Below the pieces are notes generated by a model that was given only the letters and a program-made list of their open reading frames with translations, searched no databases and had not been told where the DNA came from. A stretch of DNA of 17,275 nt, taken from assembly GCA_937898535.1 (NCBI GenBank), contig CALDKP010000062.1:1-17275 (forward strand), in the 5' to 3' direction. Positions 7,082-14,734 of this stretch are shown in pieces (within the stretch, counting starts at the first letter, position 1; every line of letters begins with the position of its first letter). Source of the DNA: an uncultured Sphingomonadales bacterium (lineage in GTDB: Bacteria; Pseudomonadota; Alphaproteobacteria; Sphingomonadales; Sphingomonadaceae). A program made the translations under genes and the position numbers.

Positions 7082-8149
7082 TTACAGCGTCCGGTTGAAT
7101 TGGATATTCGAAGCATCCACAGCCGTGGGAAGCCACGCAACGCCGGTCGCCGGATCCGTCTCCTGAATATCTGAATAATAGGTTGGCGCTGTAGTAATCG
7201 GCCGGTTCGCTCCCAGAGCCGTGGAAGCGCCCGAGATCAGGCCCACCTGCAATTGACCGTCGCCGCCGTCCGTCTTTCGAGCCCGCACAAGTGTCATGAG
7301 CGTTTTCACGCTGGTGACGTCTGCCGGGAGATTTGTCTGCCCCATCTTGTCAGCGGCCGGTGCCGGGAATGCTGCGCTGATAAACGAGCTATCAACCGGA
7401 GGCGATTCGTTGACCAAGCTGAAACCCGCCGCGCCGCTCGATAGCGTCCACGTCAGCGCAACGTCGGAATTTGGTGTCAGGTTGACGACATTCACCGTGC
7501 CCGCGAAATTGTTGTTCCGCGCGCCTGTGCTATCCCAGACGAAGAAATCCTTGAAGTAAATTGGCAAAACCTGCGTTGCGAGATCCCCACGTCCTGATGG
7601 CGTGAGCATGACTTGGGCCACGGTCAAATCTGCACTGTTGCCGGTGTCCTGGTTGGTTAGATTGAGCACAGTCACACCATTTACCCGCACTTCGACGGTG
7701 CCCACGGTGTCGCTGATTTTCACCTTGGCTTCAATGTGATTGAATGAATTCGCCGCAACCACAGGCCCCGAGGACGCGCCCAAAAGTGTGCCAGTCGGGA
7801 AAGATTGCGTTCCCCGCCATGCCTGAATTACTCCGGTGCTCGTCAATGCGATTGACACATGCGTGACGTTCGCACCGTCGTTGAAGCGGAAGAAGCAGGG
7901 ATTTTCAGCGCCACCCGGCAAGCCTTCAAACCACACTCGTGCGCACATACCCACCGTTGCCTGTGCAGACGGAAGCACTTTGCGGACATTATCGAAAAAA
8001 GCCACGGTGCCCAATTTCAGGACGGTGCCCGTGATAATTGGATCCGGATCTTCGACAAGAAGGCAGGCCGCAGCCGCATAAAGCCCGTCAAGCATGAATG
8101 CCGGAGTGGTTCCGTAGCTCTTGAAATCGTCACACCATACTGCGGCCAT
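7082..8149 (-). CDS. Putative virion protein with concanavalin-A-like lectin fold
   Basis: The 355-residue protein starts at the ATG at 8149 with GGAG eight bases upstream. Residues 1-200 show the strand pattern of a concanavalin-A-like (LamG-type) jelly roll: it opens with WCDDFKSYGT, and further on has NSFNHIEAKVKISDTVGTVE followed by VRVNGVTVL. The C-terminal 150 residues form a second beta-rich domain with FKDFFVWDS at the boundary and ALTWTLSSGAAGFSLVNESP inside. Proteins of this kind are common in phage tail regions and are thought to bind sugars or stabilise the tail. Its place between the two hub-like genes suggests a tail-hub appendage. No enzymatic residues are recognised. Confidence 0.6.
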   Translation of the reverse strand: MAAVWCDDFKSYGTTPAFMLDGLYAAAACLLVEDPDPIITGTVLKLGTVAFFDNVRKVLPSAQATVGMCARVWFEGLPGGAENPCFFRFNDGANVTHVSIALTSTGVIQAWRGTQSFPTGTLLGASSGPVVAANSFNHIEAKVKISDTVGTVEVRVNGVTVLNLTNQDTGNSADLTVAQVMLTPSGRGDLATQVLPIYFKDFFVWDSTGARNNNFAGTVNVVNLTPNSDVALTWTLSSGAAGFSLVNESPPVDSSFISAAFPAPAADKMGQTNLPADVTSVKTLMTLVRARKTDGGDGQLQVGLISGASTALGANRPITTAPTYYSDIQETDPATGVAWLPTAVDASNIQFNRTL

Positions 8150-8164
8150 GTCTCTTACTCCAAA

Positions 8165-9424
8165 TCAGGGAACCAATGACGCCTGATACTGAATTGATTT
8201 TCGAATGCGTTCCGCGATATCCGGACGGCTGATTTCTTTCAAGCCGTTGGATATCCGAAAAACAGACCCTTCCGTATCCACAATTATCATACTGTCCTTG
8301 ATTTGGATAGCGGTGCCTTCCCATGCGCCCCGGTCGAAAACGACGCCCTGCATGCGCAAAACCGGCGTGTCGATATTTCCAGTGAAATACCAAGGTTCCG
8401 TGGTTTTCGTGCCAGGCAACCAAAATTGATCACCAAAGACAACGACGCCCGAGATCGGATCCGGCGCACGTTCGGCCGTCGCAAAATCGAGCGCGTCCAC
8501 CGTCGTTTCACCGGGGTTGATCCAATAGAACCGCCCGTTGATCCCTTGGCCTTGTGCTGGCACTACAACGACATAGCTGGCGACATATCCAACACTGATC
8601 ACCCCAACATCGTCGGGCATGTCCACTTGGAACCATGAGGGATTTCCGCCGCCTGTCAACGTTGCCGCAGTCCACGAAATCGCCGCGCCTGTTTCTGTCG
8701 TCGCAATCGAGTTTCCAAGCGCACCGATCAATGTTGCCCTGATCGTTACCAAGGTTGACGAAATCATGATGACCTGAATTTGGGTATTGGCTGTCAAGAG
8801 CCCGCTGTATTGCGTGCCAGGAACGCCGGTATGACCAAACGCATCGGCAAGATTTTGCCATGCCTCTGCCGTCGATCCGCCCAAAGCCACGAGCCACGGA
8901 TTTACAACCGTTCCGTCCGGGGTGCCTGCGTTCACGCTGCCGGACGTGAATTTGTAGTAAGTCGTGCCAACTACCACAACATCATTGTTGGCAGGGACGC
9001 CCGAGATCGTGCCCTGTGCATATCCGTTCTCGATATAGCACATGAGTGAGGATCCAGCCGCAACGAACAGATATGCAGGCGTGGTGCCAATATTGCTTGT
9101 CGCGGCCATCGCAACGAAGCCGTCAATGCTGGTGCTCGGGATATCCCCAATCAGTGTCACCACCCCCGTGGTGCTCACACGCCAGAGTTTGTCATAGCTC
9201 GCCACAAACAAGGCATCACTAAAGCTGCCCGGCTGGCTATAGACATTGCGAATTGGCCCGTCACCCACGTATATCCAACGGCGCATCCCCATGCGCGCGA
9301 TCAGTCCCACCTGTTGATCCGTGAGGACGGGGTTTTGCTCAAAATAGCGATTGCGCATGTTAATGCGCGCTTCCTTTGCTACCCCCCGGAAGTAGTCGCT
9401 ACGAGCAAGAGGGATATCGGCCAT
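8165..9424 (-). CDS. P22 gp10-like tail hub / packaged-DNA stabilisation protein, N-terminal half
   Basis: The ATG at 9424 has GGAGG six bases upstream, overlapping the end of the adaptor gene, so it is preferred over the start at 9439. The 419-residue protein opens with DIPLARSDYFRGVAKEARIN and a segment of the type NRYFEQNP, like the N-terminus of gp10-family proteins. It then has a run of beta-propeller-like strands (residues about 40-130 and 250-410, e.g. DALFVASYDKLWRVSTTG and VVVFGDQFWLPG). A central insertion of about 110 residues, rich in Gly, Thr and Ala, probably forms an extra domain. The protein ends with SVFRISNGLKEIS and a short tail, just where gp10 relatives would continue into their last blades. 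P22 gp10 sits between gp4 and the tail needle and keeps DNA inside. Function is inferred from fold and position. Confidence 0.68.
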   Translation of the reverse strand: MADIPLARSDYFRGVAKEARINMRNRYFEQNPVLTDQQVGLIARMGMRRWIYVGDGPIRNVYSQPGSFSDALFVASYDKLWRVSTTGVVTLIGDIPSTSIDGFVAMAATSNIGTTPAYLFVAAGSSLMCYIENGYAQGTISGVPANNDVVVVGTTYYKFTSGSVNAGTPDGTVVNPWLVALGGSTAEAWQNLADAFGHTGVPGTQYSGLLTANTQIQVIMISSTLVTIRATLIGALGNSIATTETGAAISWTAATLTGGGNPSWFQVDMPDDVGVISVGYVASYVVVVPAQGQGINGRFYWINPGETTVDALDFATAERAPDPISGVVVFGDQFWLPGTKTTEPWYFTGNIDTPVLRMQGVVFDRGAWEGTAIQIKDSMIIVDTEGSVFRISNGLKEISRPDIAERIRKSIQYQASLVP

Positions 9425-9426
9425 GC

Positions 9427-10197
9427 CTACCTCCCCCAATAACTGCCACGATCAAATCCCTGCGACGATGAAAATTGCCGCTGCTGATCGTAGCTTTGAG
9501 TGCTCATGAAAGGCCAAGAAATACCGTCGTCGATTTCCAGCGGCATGGATTGCAAATAGCGCGCAACGAAGCTGGTGCGTCCCTGCTTCATGATCGCAGC
9601 GCTTTGTTCATCCATTGAACGGCCGTAGCGCGGGTTGAGCCGCAGCGCCAACATGAGGATGAAGAATGATTCAAATTCGTCCGGGAACGGCAAATTATCC
9701 ACTGCGGTCAATGCAGACAGCTTCACCCATTGCCCGAGATCCGCACGATAGAACCATTCCTGAAATGTGCCGTTCGTATTGAGCAATAGGGTCGCAGCAT
9801 TCTCGATTGTCCGGCCATTGGCATCGAGCGTCACAGGAAAGGCAGCAAGACGGCCAAAAGGATCCGCGATCCCCATACGGGCACCATCCTGGGGCCATGC
9901 AGTGAGATAAACGGTCAAGGCCGTTGTGTTCACTGCAATCAAGCGCCGGTTGATTGTCGGGCGCTGAATTTGATCAGGCGTGAAGCTGATCGGATCGGCC
10001 ATGCTTTCACGGCCGTATATGCCCAAAGGCCAATCGCCCAATTCTTCGCCTGCGTCACCGCCATAGATGGCTGTGATGATTGCGTTGAAAAGCCGAAGCG
10101 CTTCCGTGGACTGTAGAGCCGTGGGCGCTTTTCCGAGAGGCAGAATGTTAGCCTCTCGGAAAGCATCCGTGATAATTGATGAAATCAATACGGCCAC
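9427..10197 (-). CDS. Head-to-tail adaptor, P22 gp4-like
   Basis: The 256-residue protein starts at a GTG (10197) preceded by GGGGTGG; no in-frame ATG lies nearby upstream. Residues 1-45 (containing ITDAFREANILPLG and STEALRLFNAIITAIYGG) and residues about 170-215 (PDEFESFFILMLALRLNPRYG) form the two helical blocks of gp4-type connectors, which form a ring under the portal. Between them is a beta-rich insertion of about 120 residues, so the protein is longer than P22 gp4 (166 residues). The tail of 35 residues is Gln/Ser-rich and ends in GSYWGR. It lies just before the gp10-like gene, as in P22. Confidence 0.72.
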   Translation of the reverse strand: MAVLISSIITDAFREANILPLGKAPTALQSTEALRLFNAIITAIYGGDAGEELGDWPLGIYGRESMADPISFTPDQIQRPTINRRLIAVNTTALTVYLTAWPQDGARMGIADPFGRLAAFPVTLDANGRTIENAATLLLNTNGTFQEWFYRADLGQWVKLSALTAVDNLPFPDEFESFFILMLALRLNPRYGRSMDEQSAAIMKQGRTSFVARYLQSMPLEIDDGISWPFMSTQSYDQQRQFSSSQGFDRGSYWGR

Positions 10198-10212
10198 GGA
10201 ACCACCCCATGT

Positions 10213-10539
10213 TTACAGGTCGAGATTTGGCGCAGCCGGTGCTGCCGGACGCTTCACGCCTACTTTCATGCGCCACAGGCCCGCACTGGTCAAGGTGCGC
10301 GTTGCAGCATGCAGTGCAGGATCGAACGGTGCGCCGGACGCGTCAACGGCAGGGGCTTCCGCAGGTTTAGTTTCCTCCGGTGCCTTTTGAGCCTTTTCGG
10401 CTTTTTCAGCCTTTTCCGGCTTGTCGAATGCGGCCGGATGATCCTTGAAACCCTTGGGCACTTCGGCTTCGTTTTCACAAAGCACGCTTTCGCCGTTGGG
10501 GCCATAGCGCCATGAAGGCCATGCTTGAAATTCTGACAT
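10213..10539 (-). CDS. Small conserved phage protein with Lys/Glu/Ala linker
   Basis: The 108-residue protein starts at the ATG at 10539, with AAGGAG seven bases upstream; the longer open frame to 10749 lies inside the beta-helix gene and is a shadow. Residues 4-35 contain WPSWRYGPNGESVL and EVPKGFKDHP, a small motif seen in many phage structural clusters. Residues 37-63 are a low-complexity K/E/A/P linker, encoded by imperfect repeats (10380-10420). Residues 66-95 contain DASGAPFDPALHAATRTLTS and a WRMKVGV ending, resembling a short module (DxDGxPWDxxxHAxTRxxxxxGxWRxKRGV) found in varied phage proteins. Function unknown; it may bridge head proteins. Confidence 0.6.
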   Translation of the reverse strand: MSEFQAWPSWRYGPNGESVLCENEAEVPKGFKDHPAAFDKPEKAEKAEKAQKAPEETKPAEAPAVDASGAPFDPALHAATRTLTSAGLWRMKVGVKRPAAPAAPNLDL

Positions 10540-10553
10540 TGATTTTCTCCTTC

Positions 10554-11984
10554 TTAGAATGTGTCGATTGTTCCACCGGCATAATCGGTGAAGCGCGACG
10601 GGATTGCATTGTTTGACGCGATATAAGCGCCTGTCGCTGCGTAGAAACGGAAGCCTGTGCCCTTGATATCGAGCATCGGATCCGTGACATACACGCGGGC
10701 GCTGTTGTCTGCACGAAACATTGTCGGCTGAATTGTGCCACCGGCCCAAAGATCTCCGAAATCATCCTTGACAACCGGGCTCACTGCCCAAGAAATCGTG
10801 GTATCGATCGATCGATATGTGCCGCCGCGATTGCCTTCATAGATCCCGCAGACGTCCAGGCCGGTCACGTCATTGTGGCTCGTCCAACCATTGTTTGATT
10901 GTGAAGCTCCACGCCCATTATCGTCGGCCCCGGAATTCACAGTCATGCAATAGCCACGCGTTGAAGGCGTCAGTGCATTCTTGAAATTGAAGCCATCGGA
11001 CCAATTCGTGTCAGCTTGACAATGGTAGAAGGCGGCGATGCCGTGAATGCTATCCACAGCTACCCCGTTGCCTGTCGTGTTGGTCGATCCACCGCCGTAA
11101 CGGAAATTGGCTCGCCGCACGACAAAAGCCTTATTTGCGGCCGGCTTGACTGTCGGGTTATATCGCACGCATCCGACTTGCCCGCCTTGGAAATCCCAAA
11201 GCGAATTATTGTCGGCAAGCCCGAGAAAAATATTCACCGGGTTTGTCACGCGCATGTTATCGACGTTCGCACGGAAAATCCGCGTTGTTGCCTGTGTTGG
11301 CTGTGCACCGTCAGCACGGTTTAGATAAATCGTGCCAGTGTTAATCACCCATGAATTAGGTGTGCGGTTGCAAATCGCCGGAGTAGAAACTGGCGTCAAT
11401 TCCAGATAATTTCCAAAGCGATCAATCTGCGTCAGGTCAATGACGCGGTTGGCGTTCGCAAGTGCAAAAGAATAGGTATTGGTGAATGTCGCGTCGGCCG
11501 ATGGCGTTGCATAGTCATCCCAAGTGCCCGCTGTCACCAAGCCGCTGGCGATGAAAGAAATATCAACGGCAGGCGCACCTGTGCCGCCCTGATAAAAGCC
11601 GTTGGTTCGGTTATAGTCGCCAGCCGCAATGATGATTTGTGATGGCACCGCAGCCGTGTTTGCAGCGACAATCGCCGCACCAATGGTTTTCTTGGCAGTG
11701 CCAGGAGTGAGCCCATTGTTTCCGTCCGCGCCTGTGCCAACATTCACGTAGAACGTTGCAAGCGGCGATTTGCGCGCCACCGAAAACCTATCAAAAAGTT
11801 CTTCTGGCGTGAGCCCGACGCCGCCCCGTGGAGCGCGCGGATCCCCATAATAATGGACGTCCGGCGTGAATTCAGCAAGTTGCCATGCCGTCACCCACGG
11901 AGCCGGGAGAGAAATCGGCGCATCCGAAAAAGAGCGACGGCTGCTTATGCGCGAAGAAAGTGTGGTCGTGTCAGAAGCAGCCAT
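10554..11984 (-). CDS. Right-handed beta-helix (pectate-lyase-like) virion protein
   Basis: The 476-residue protein has GAGGATAGG before its ATG. Residues 1-70 look like an N-terminal attachment segment. Residues 77-105 (FYVNVGTGADGNNGLTPG followed by KKTIGAAIVAA) are the typical entry to a pectate-lyase-like parallel beta-helix. Repeating short strands with Asn ladders follow to about residue 440, including SIHGIAAFYHCQADTNWSDG and NSGADDNGRGASQSNNGW. The fold is used by phage tailspikes and depolymerases that cut host polysaccharide. Acidic residues that could be catalytic exist, but I cannot assign an active site. It is encoded between the coat and adaptor genes, not at the tail end, so it may be a head fibre or decoration spike instead. 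Confidence 0.72.
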   Translation of the reverse strand: MAASDTTTLSSRISSRRSFSDAPISLPAPWVTAWQLAEFTPDVHYYGDPRAPRGGVGLTPEELFDRFSVARKSPLATFYVNVGTGADGNNGLTPGTAKKTIGAAIVAANTAAVPSQIIIAAGDYNRTNGFYQGGTGAPAVDISFIASGLVTAGTWDDYATPSADATFTNTYSFALANANRVIDLTQIDRFGNYLELTPVSTPAICNRTPNSWVINTGTIYLNRADGAQPTQATTRIFRANVDNMRVTNPVNIFLGLADNNSLWDFQGGQVGCVRYNPTVKPAANKAFVVRRANFRYGGGSTNTTGNGVAVDSIHGIAAFYHCQADTNWSDGFNFKNALTPSTRGYCMTVNSGADDNGRGASQSNNGWTSHNDVTGLDVCGIYEGNRGGTYRSIDTTISWAVSPVVKDDFGDLWAGGTIQPTMFRADNSARVYVTDPMLDIKGTGFRFYAATGAYIASNNAIPSRFTDYAGGTIDTF

Positions 11985-11996
11985 TTGCCTATCCTC

Positions 11997-12251
11997 TTAA
12001 ATAAACAGGGTTCCAGCGGCCGTTGTCAATGCCACGGTGCCGCCGTTCGTTGTGTTGAACAGCAAGGGGATTTGGACGTAGACGCCTGCGGTCAACGGAA
12101 GCGCACTGACATGCACCTTGCCGTCCACGTCGGTAATTGTCATCGTGCCCGTAACAGTGGGAAGAAACCCGGCGATATGGATGCCGATGACTTTGTAGCT
12201 CGTCCCGGCGCCCATCGCTTGTGGTCTGTAATATTGTTTGACGAGTGACAT
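11997..12251 (-). CDS. Small beta-rich protein next to the coat gene, possible head decoration protein
   Basis: The 84-residue protein is taken from the ATG at 12251, with AAGGAT eight bases upstream; the open frame from 12290 starts inside the terminator hairpin and is not preferred. The sequence is rich in Thr, Val and Gly with alternating strands (KVIGIHIAGFLPTVTG, MTITDVDG, YVQIPLLFNTTNGG). It has no signal peptide, Cys or membrane segment. I do not recognise the family. Size, beta character and position directly after the coat gene are typical of capsid decoration proteins, but this is inference from place only. It is followed after 12 bases by the beta-helix gene. Confidence 0.55.
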   Translation of the reverse strand: MSLVKQYYRPQAMGAGTSYKVIGIHIAGFLPTVTGTMTITDVDGKVHVSALPLTAGVYVQIPLLFNTTNGGTVALTTAAGTLFI

Positions 12252-12277
12252 TTTCAGGATCCTTGCCCTTGGAATAA

Positions 12278-12310
12278 AGGCCCCGACCACAACGGGAGTG
12301 ATCGGGGCCT
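12278..12310 (-). terminator. Rho-independent terminator after the coat gene
   Basis: A perfect 9-bp G+C-rich inverted repeat (AGGCCCCGA at 12302-12310 and TCGGGGCCT at 12278-12286 as read on the minus strand, loop 15 bases) is followed by TTATT. It lies in the 100-base gap between the coat stop and the next start. The T-run is short, so it may stop only part of the transcripts and lower expression of the genes behind it. Confidence 0.6.
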
Positions 12311-12316
12311 ATCAAC

Positions 12317-12338
12317 CTTCGCCGGAGAACAAGCGAAG
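12317..12338 (-). other. Small hairpin before the coat-gene terminator
   Basis: A 6-bp inverted repeat (CTTCGC/GCGAAG) with a 10-base loop lies between the coat stop and the terminator on the minus-strand transcript. It may protect the 3' end of the coat message. It could be chance at this size. Confidence 0.3.
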
Positions 12339-12351
12339 TGCACCCAATAAA

Positions 12352-13671
12352 TTAAGCGCCGTTGATGCGTGCGATCCGCATACGTTCACGAATATTCGCG
12401 TTCATAGCGACGTCGAAGCGCACCTTGTGTTCGCCCGTATCGAATTTACTGTGCTGCCACATGCGGACAGTCAGCGGGATCTTCGAAAGGCGACGACGCA
12501 TCGACGTATCCGAAGCCGGAAGGATCAGCGGAACCGTGTTGACCACGATTGATTCCTTTTGGAGAATCATGCGCGGTGAAAGCGTTGTGCTGGCTGCTCC
12601 AAGGAACGTAAGCTGTGCATTGTCGGCCGGAGCCGCAGTCACAGTCGCGTGAGCCTGGTTGATGTTGATATCATCGCCAGCGCCCGAGCCCGGAACAATC
12701 ATGGCAGGGAAAATCACGAGCGTGATGTTGCCCGCGCCGTCAGCCGTGGCATCTGCGCACACCGTATACTGCTGCAAGCGTGCAGGAGTGACTGCGGCCT
12801 GCTTGCGGTTGTCATAAGCGTTTGAGCCCGTAACGGTGAAAACTTCACCGGCCTTGACTGTCGCACCCGCTGCCAAGCCGTCGCAGATAAGGTTCTGTGT
12901 CAGGCGACGTCCATTGACTGTGCCAGCCTTGGCAACAGCCGAGTAGTTGACGTTTTGGTTGGCACCATTGACCAAGCAGTTGGTCGCAACGCGCGTTCCG
13001 ACCGCAAGGGTTGGAAGCTGGTTGGTAAACAGGGTGCGGACGCCATTGATTTGGCCCGAGAAGCCCTGCCGATAGGTCGAAGTGGACATGCTATCGGGTG
13101 CAGGCAGCTTCACAATCTGATCACCAAGGTTCTGCATGTCGAAGTAATTCATGACATAGGCAAGATTATCGTCACCCACGCCATTTTCCTTCAACCGGGT
13201 ATAACCCGCAACGGCGTCCACCCAATTGCTGACCGCGTTACCCGCGACTGCGTTGCCGACCCAATCGGCCGATGCCAGTGTGGCAGTCTGCAAGATATAG
13301 GCGTCGATCTTTTCCGCCATCGAAGTCGCGGCACCCAGGAGTGCCTTGCTTTCGCGTGCGTCACCAATCGACTTGATCTTGACGAAATCGCCCCATCCCA
13401 TGTTAGCGTTGAACGTGCCGTCTACCGTGAACAGTTCGGAACCGAAAACAGTGCCGTCAGTGCCCGCAGAGAGATCCTTGACGCCATTGGTCGTGCGCGT
13501 GATGTTATAGCGCGGCGTGACTTGTTCGAGAATTTGGAGGCCGTTGCGGTCATCCATTTCCCCATCATATTCGTTCCACGTCACGCATTCGGCGCTGACG
13601 AGATTATTCTGCAACACCATCGCAAAGGCGTTGAGAACCAATTTCTGTTGTTCAACAGTTACCGTGCCCAT
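12352..13671 (-). CDS. Major capsid protein, P22 coat (gp5) family
   Basis: The 439-residue protein is close in length to the P22 coat protein (430). The N-terminal helix region opens with MGTVTVEQQKLVLNAFAMVL, then QVTPRYNITRTTNGVKD and VDGTFNANMGWGDFVKIKSI follow the HK97-fold N-arm and E-loop. The middle has the long-helix and P-domain region (MAEKIDAYILQTATLASADW), then a beta-rich insertion (about 230-370) as in P22-type coats. The last part contains LILPASDTSMRRRLSKIPLT and FDVAMNANIRERMRIARING, matching the coat C-terminus. It forms the icosahedral head with the scaffold and portal. The start ATG lies at the base of a 13-bp hairpin. A terminator follows the gene, as expected for a highly expressed unit. 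Confidence 0.88.
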   Translation of the reverse strand: MGTVTVEQQKLVLNAFAMVLQNNLVSAECVTWNEYDGEMDDRNGLQILEQVTPRYNITRTTNGVKDLSAGTDGTVFGSELFTVDGTFNANMGWGDFVKIKSIGDARESKALLGAATSMAEKIDAYILQTATLASADWVGNAVAGNAVSNWVDAVAGYTRLKENGVGDDNLAYVMNYFDMQNLGDQIVKLPAPDSMSTSTYRQGFSGQINGVRTLFTNQLPTLAVGTRVATNCLVNGANQNVNYSAVAKAGTVNGRRLTQNLICDGLAAGATVKAGEVFTVTGSNAYDNRKQAAVTPARLQQYTVCADATADGAGNITLVIFPAMIVPGSGAGDDININQAHATVTAAPADNAQLTFLGAASTTLSPRMILQKESIVVNTVPLILPASDTSMRRRLSKIPLTVRMWQHSKFDTGEHKVRFDVAMNANIRERMRIARINGA

Positions 13672-13714
13672 CGGGATAGTCCCTTCCTTGAAAAGTGGAT
13701 CGGACTATCCCGAT
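13670..13714 (-). promoter_or_regulatory. Perfect 13-bp hairpin around the coat-protein ribosome-binding site
   Basis: On the minus strand ATCGGGATAGTCC (13702-13714) is mirrored by GGACTATCCCGAT (13670-13682), with a 19-base loop. The loop contains AAGGAAG (13683-13689), the coat gene's Shine-Dalgarno, and the 3' arm ends within the ATG (13669-13671). In RNA this would expose the binding site in a loop while pairing part of the start codon. It also could be a dyad for a DNA-binding protein. There is no T-run, so it is not an ordinary terminator. Confidence 0.65.
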
Positions 13715-13722
13715 ACCACGAA

Positions 13723-14721
13723 TTACCTACCTCGTTTCGCGTCTGCTTCCCAAGCCTTCTCGAAATCATCGAGATTATCGGTAGCCCCGCTAATCTGCGT
13801 CCGGGAATTCGCCCCTCGCGCTGTATGTGTCGGCGGATCGCCTGCCTTCGGGATCTTCCGGCCGCTCTTGGCCTTGCTGATCTCCGCGTCACGCTCCGCT
13901 ACGTATTTTAGCTGTTGATAAGGGGAGAGCTTCGCCACTCGGGAGGCTTCGGCCTTATCCTGGGCCAGATCGTAGAGGATTTGCGCGCCATTGTCGGCGT
14001 CGTGCGCTGCCTCAAAGGTTGGTTGGGAAAGATCCCAATCGCCCCGCATTCCAGCTTCGACAACGCTTTCCTGAAAATCTTCGAAAAGCTCGGTGCCTTT
14101 GGTTGCGAGATTGTCAACCTTTGTGAGAAGTTCCTGCTGCTGCCGTTGGTCCGCTTGCTGGTTCTCCCTTTCCTGCTCACGTTGCAGGACCGTTTCAGCT
14201 TGTTTGGTCGCCTTTTGATCAGCGAGCCATTCTAGCTTATCCTCGATATAACGGTCGTCGAGGTGCCCGAGTGGATATTTGTCGGTGTCGGTAGGATCCG
14301 GCGCCGCATTTCCAGTGTCAGAATTAACACTGGATTTTCCGCCTTGCAAGAGCTTTTCTAAATTTTCCAATCGTGCAGCCAAATCCGGTGCCGGTGAAGC
14401 CTGTGCCTGCCGCAATTGACGAGCCAATTCAGCCTTTTCCCGCTTCAAGCGGTTAATCTGGCTTTCCTTGGGATCTTTGGGCGTTTTGGGCTCTTTTTCG
14501 CCTTCCTCGCCTTCATCTTCCCCACCTTCGTCCTGGTTTTCCTCGGTGGACTTTTCTTCCTGCTTTTCCTCAATGGCAGGCGTTTCCTTTGCCTTTTCGC
14601 CAGCAAGATTGCTTTCGCCCACTTCGACTTCGCCGGACGTTTCAAACGCGGCAAATTCGGCATCCTGTGGATGATCAGGCGCACGCAAATAGCGCCCTAC
14701 AGCCCGTTCCGCTGTCGTCAT
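13723..14721 (-). CDS. Putative scaffolding protein
   Basis: Start at the ATG at 14721, 13 bases after the portal stop, with AAGG six bases upstream; other in-frame starts at 14766, 14751 and 14745 overlap the portal gene. The 332-residue protein has no globular core: residues 40-85 are very rich in Glu, Lys and Asp, 87-108 form a predicted coiled coil (INRLKREKAELARQLRQAQA), and residues about 170-215 are a Gln/Glu-rich helix. The C-terminus is basic-acidic mixed (FEKAWEADAKRGR). Acidic helical proteins between portal and coat are scaffolds in P22 (gp8); they fill the procapsid and then leave. Function comes from composition and position. Confidence 0.75.
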   Translation of the reverse strand: MTTAERAVGRYLRAPDHPQDAEFAAFETSGEVEVGESNLAGEKAKETPAIEEKQEEKSTEENQDEGGEDEGEEGEKEPKTPKDPKESQINRLKREKAELARQLRQAQASPAPDLAARLENLEKLLQGGKSSVNSDTGNAAPDPTDTDKYPLGHLDDRYIEDKLEWLADQKATKQAETVLQREQERENQQADQRQQQELLTKVDNLATKGTELFEDFQESVVEAGMRGDWDLSQPTFEAAHDADNGAQILYDLAQDKAEASRVAKLSPYQQLKYVAERDAEISKAKSGRKIPKAGDPPTHTARGANSRTQISGATDNLDDFEKAWEADAKRGR

Positions 14722-14734
14722 GATCAGCCTTGTT

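Noticed and set aside
10380..10425. Repeated GCCTTTTC-type units as a DNA regulatory repeat
   Set aside because: They are in frame and encode the K/E/A linker of the 108-residue protein, which explains the repetition.
10540..10749. N-terminal extension of the 108-residue protein
   Set aside because: It is in another frame of the beta-helix gene; a strong AAGGAG precedes the ATG at 10539.
12955..13911. Plus-strand open frame of 318 residues
   Set aside because: It lies antisense to the coat and scaffold genes, starts and ends with no gene-like signals and has no recognisable domain.
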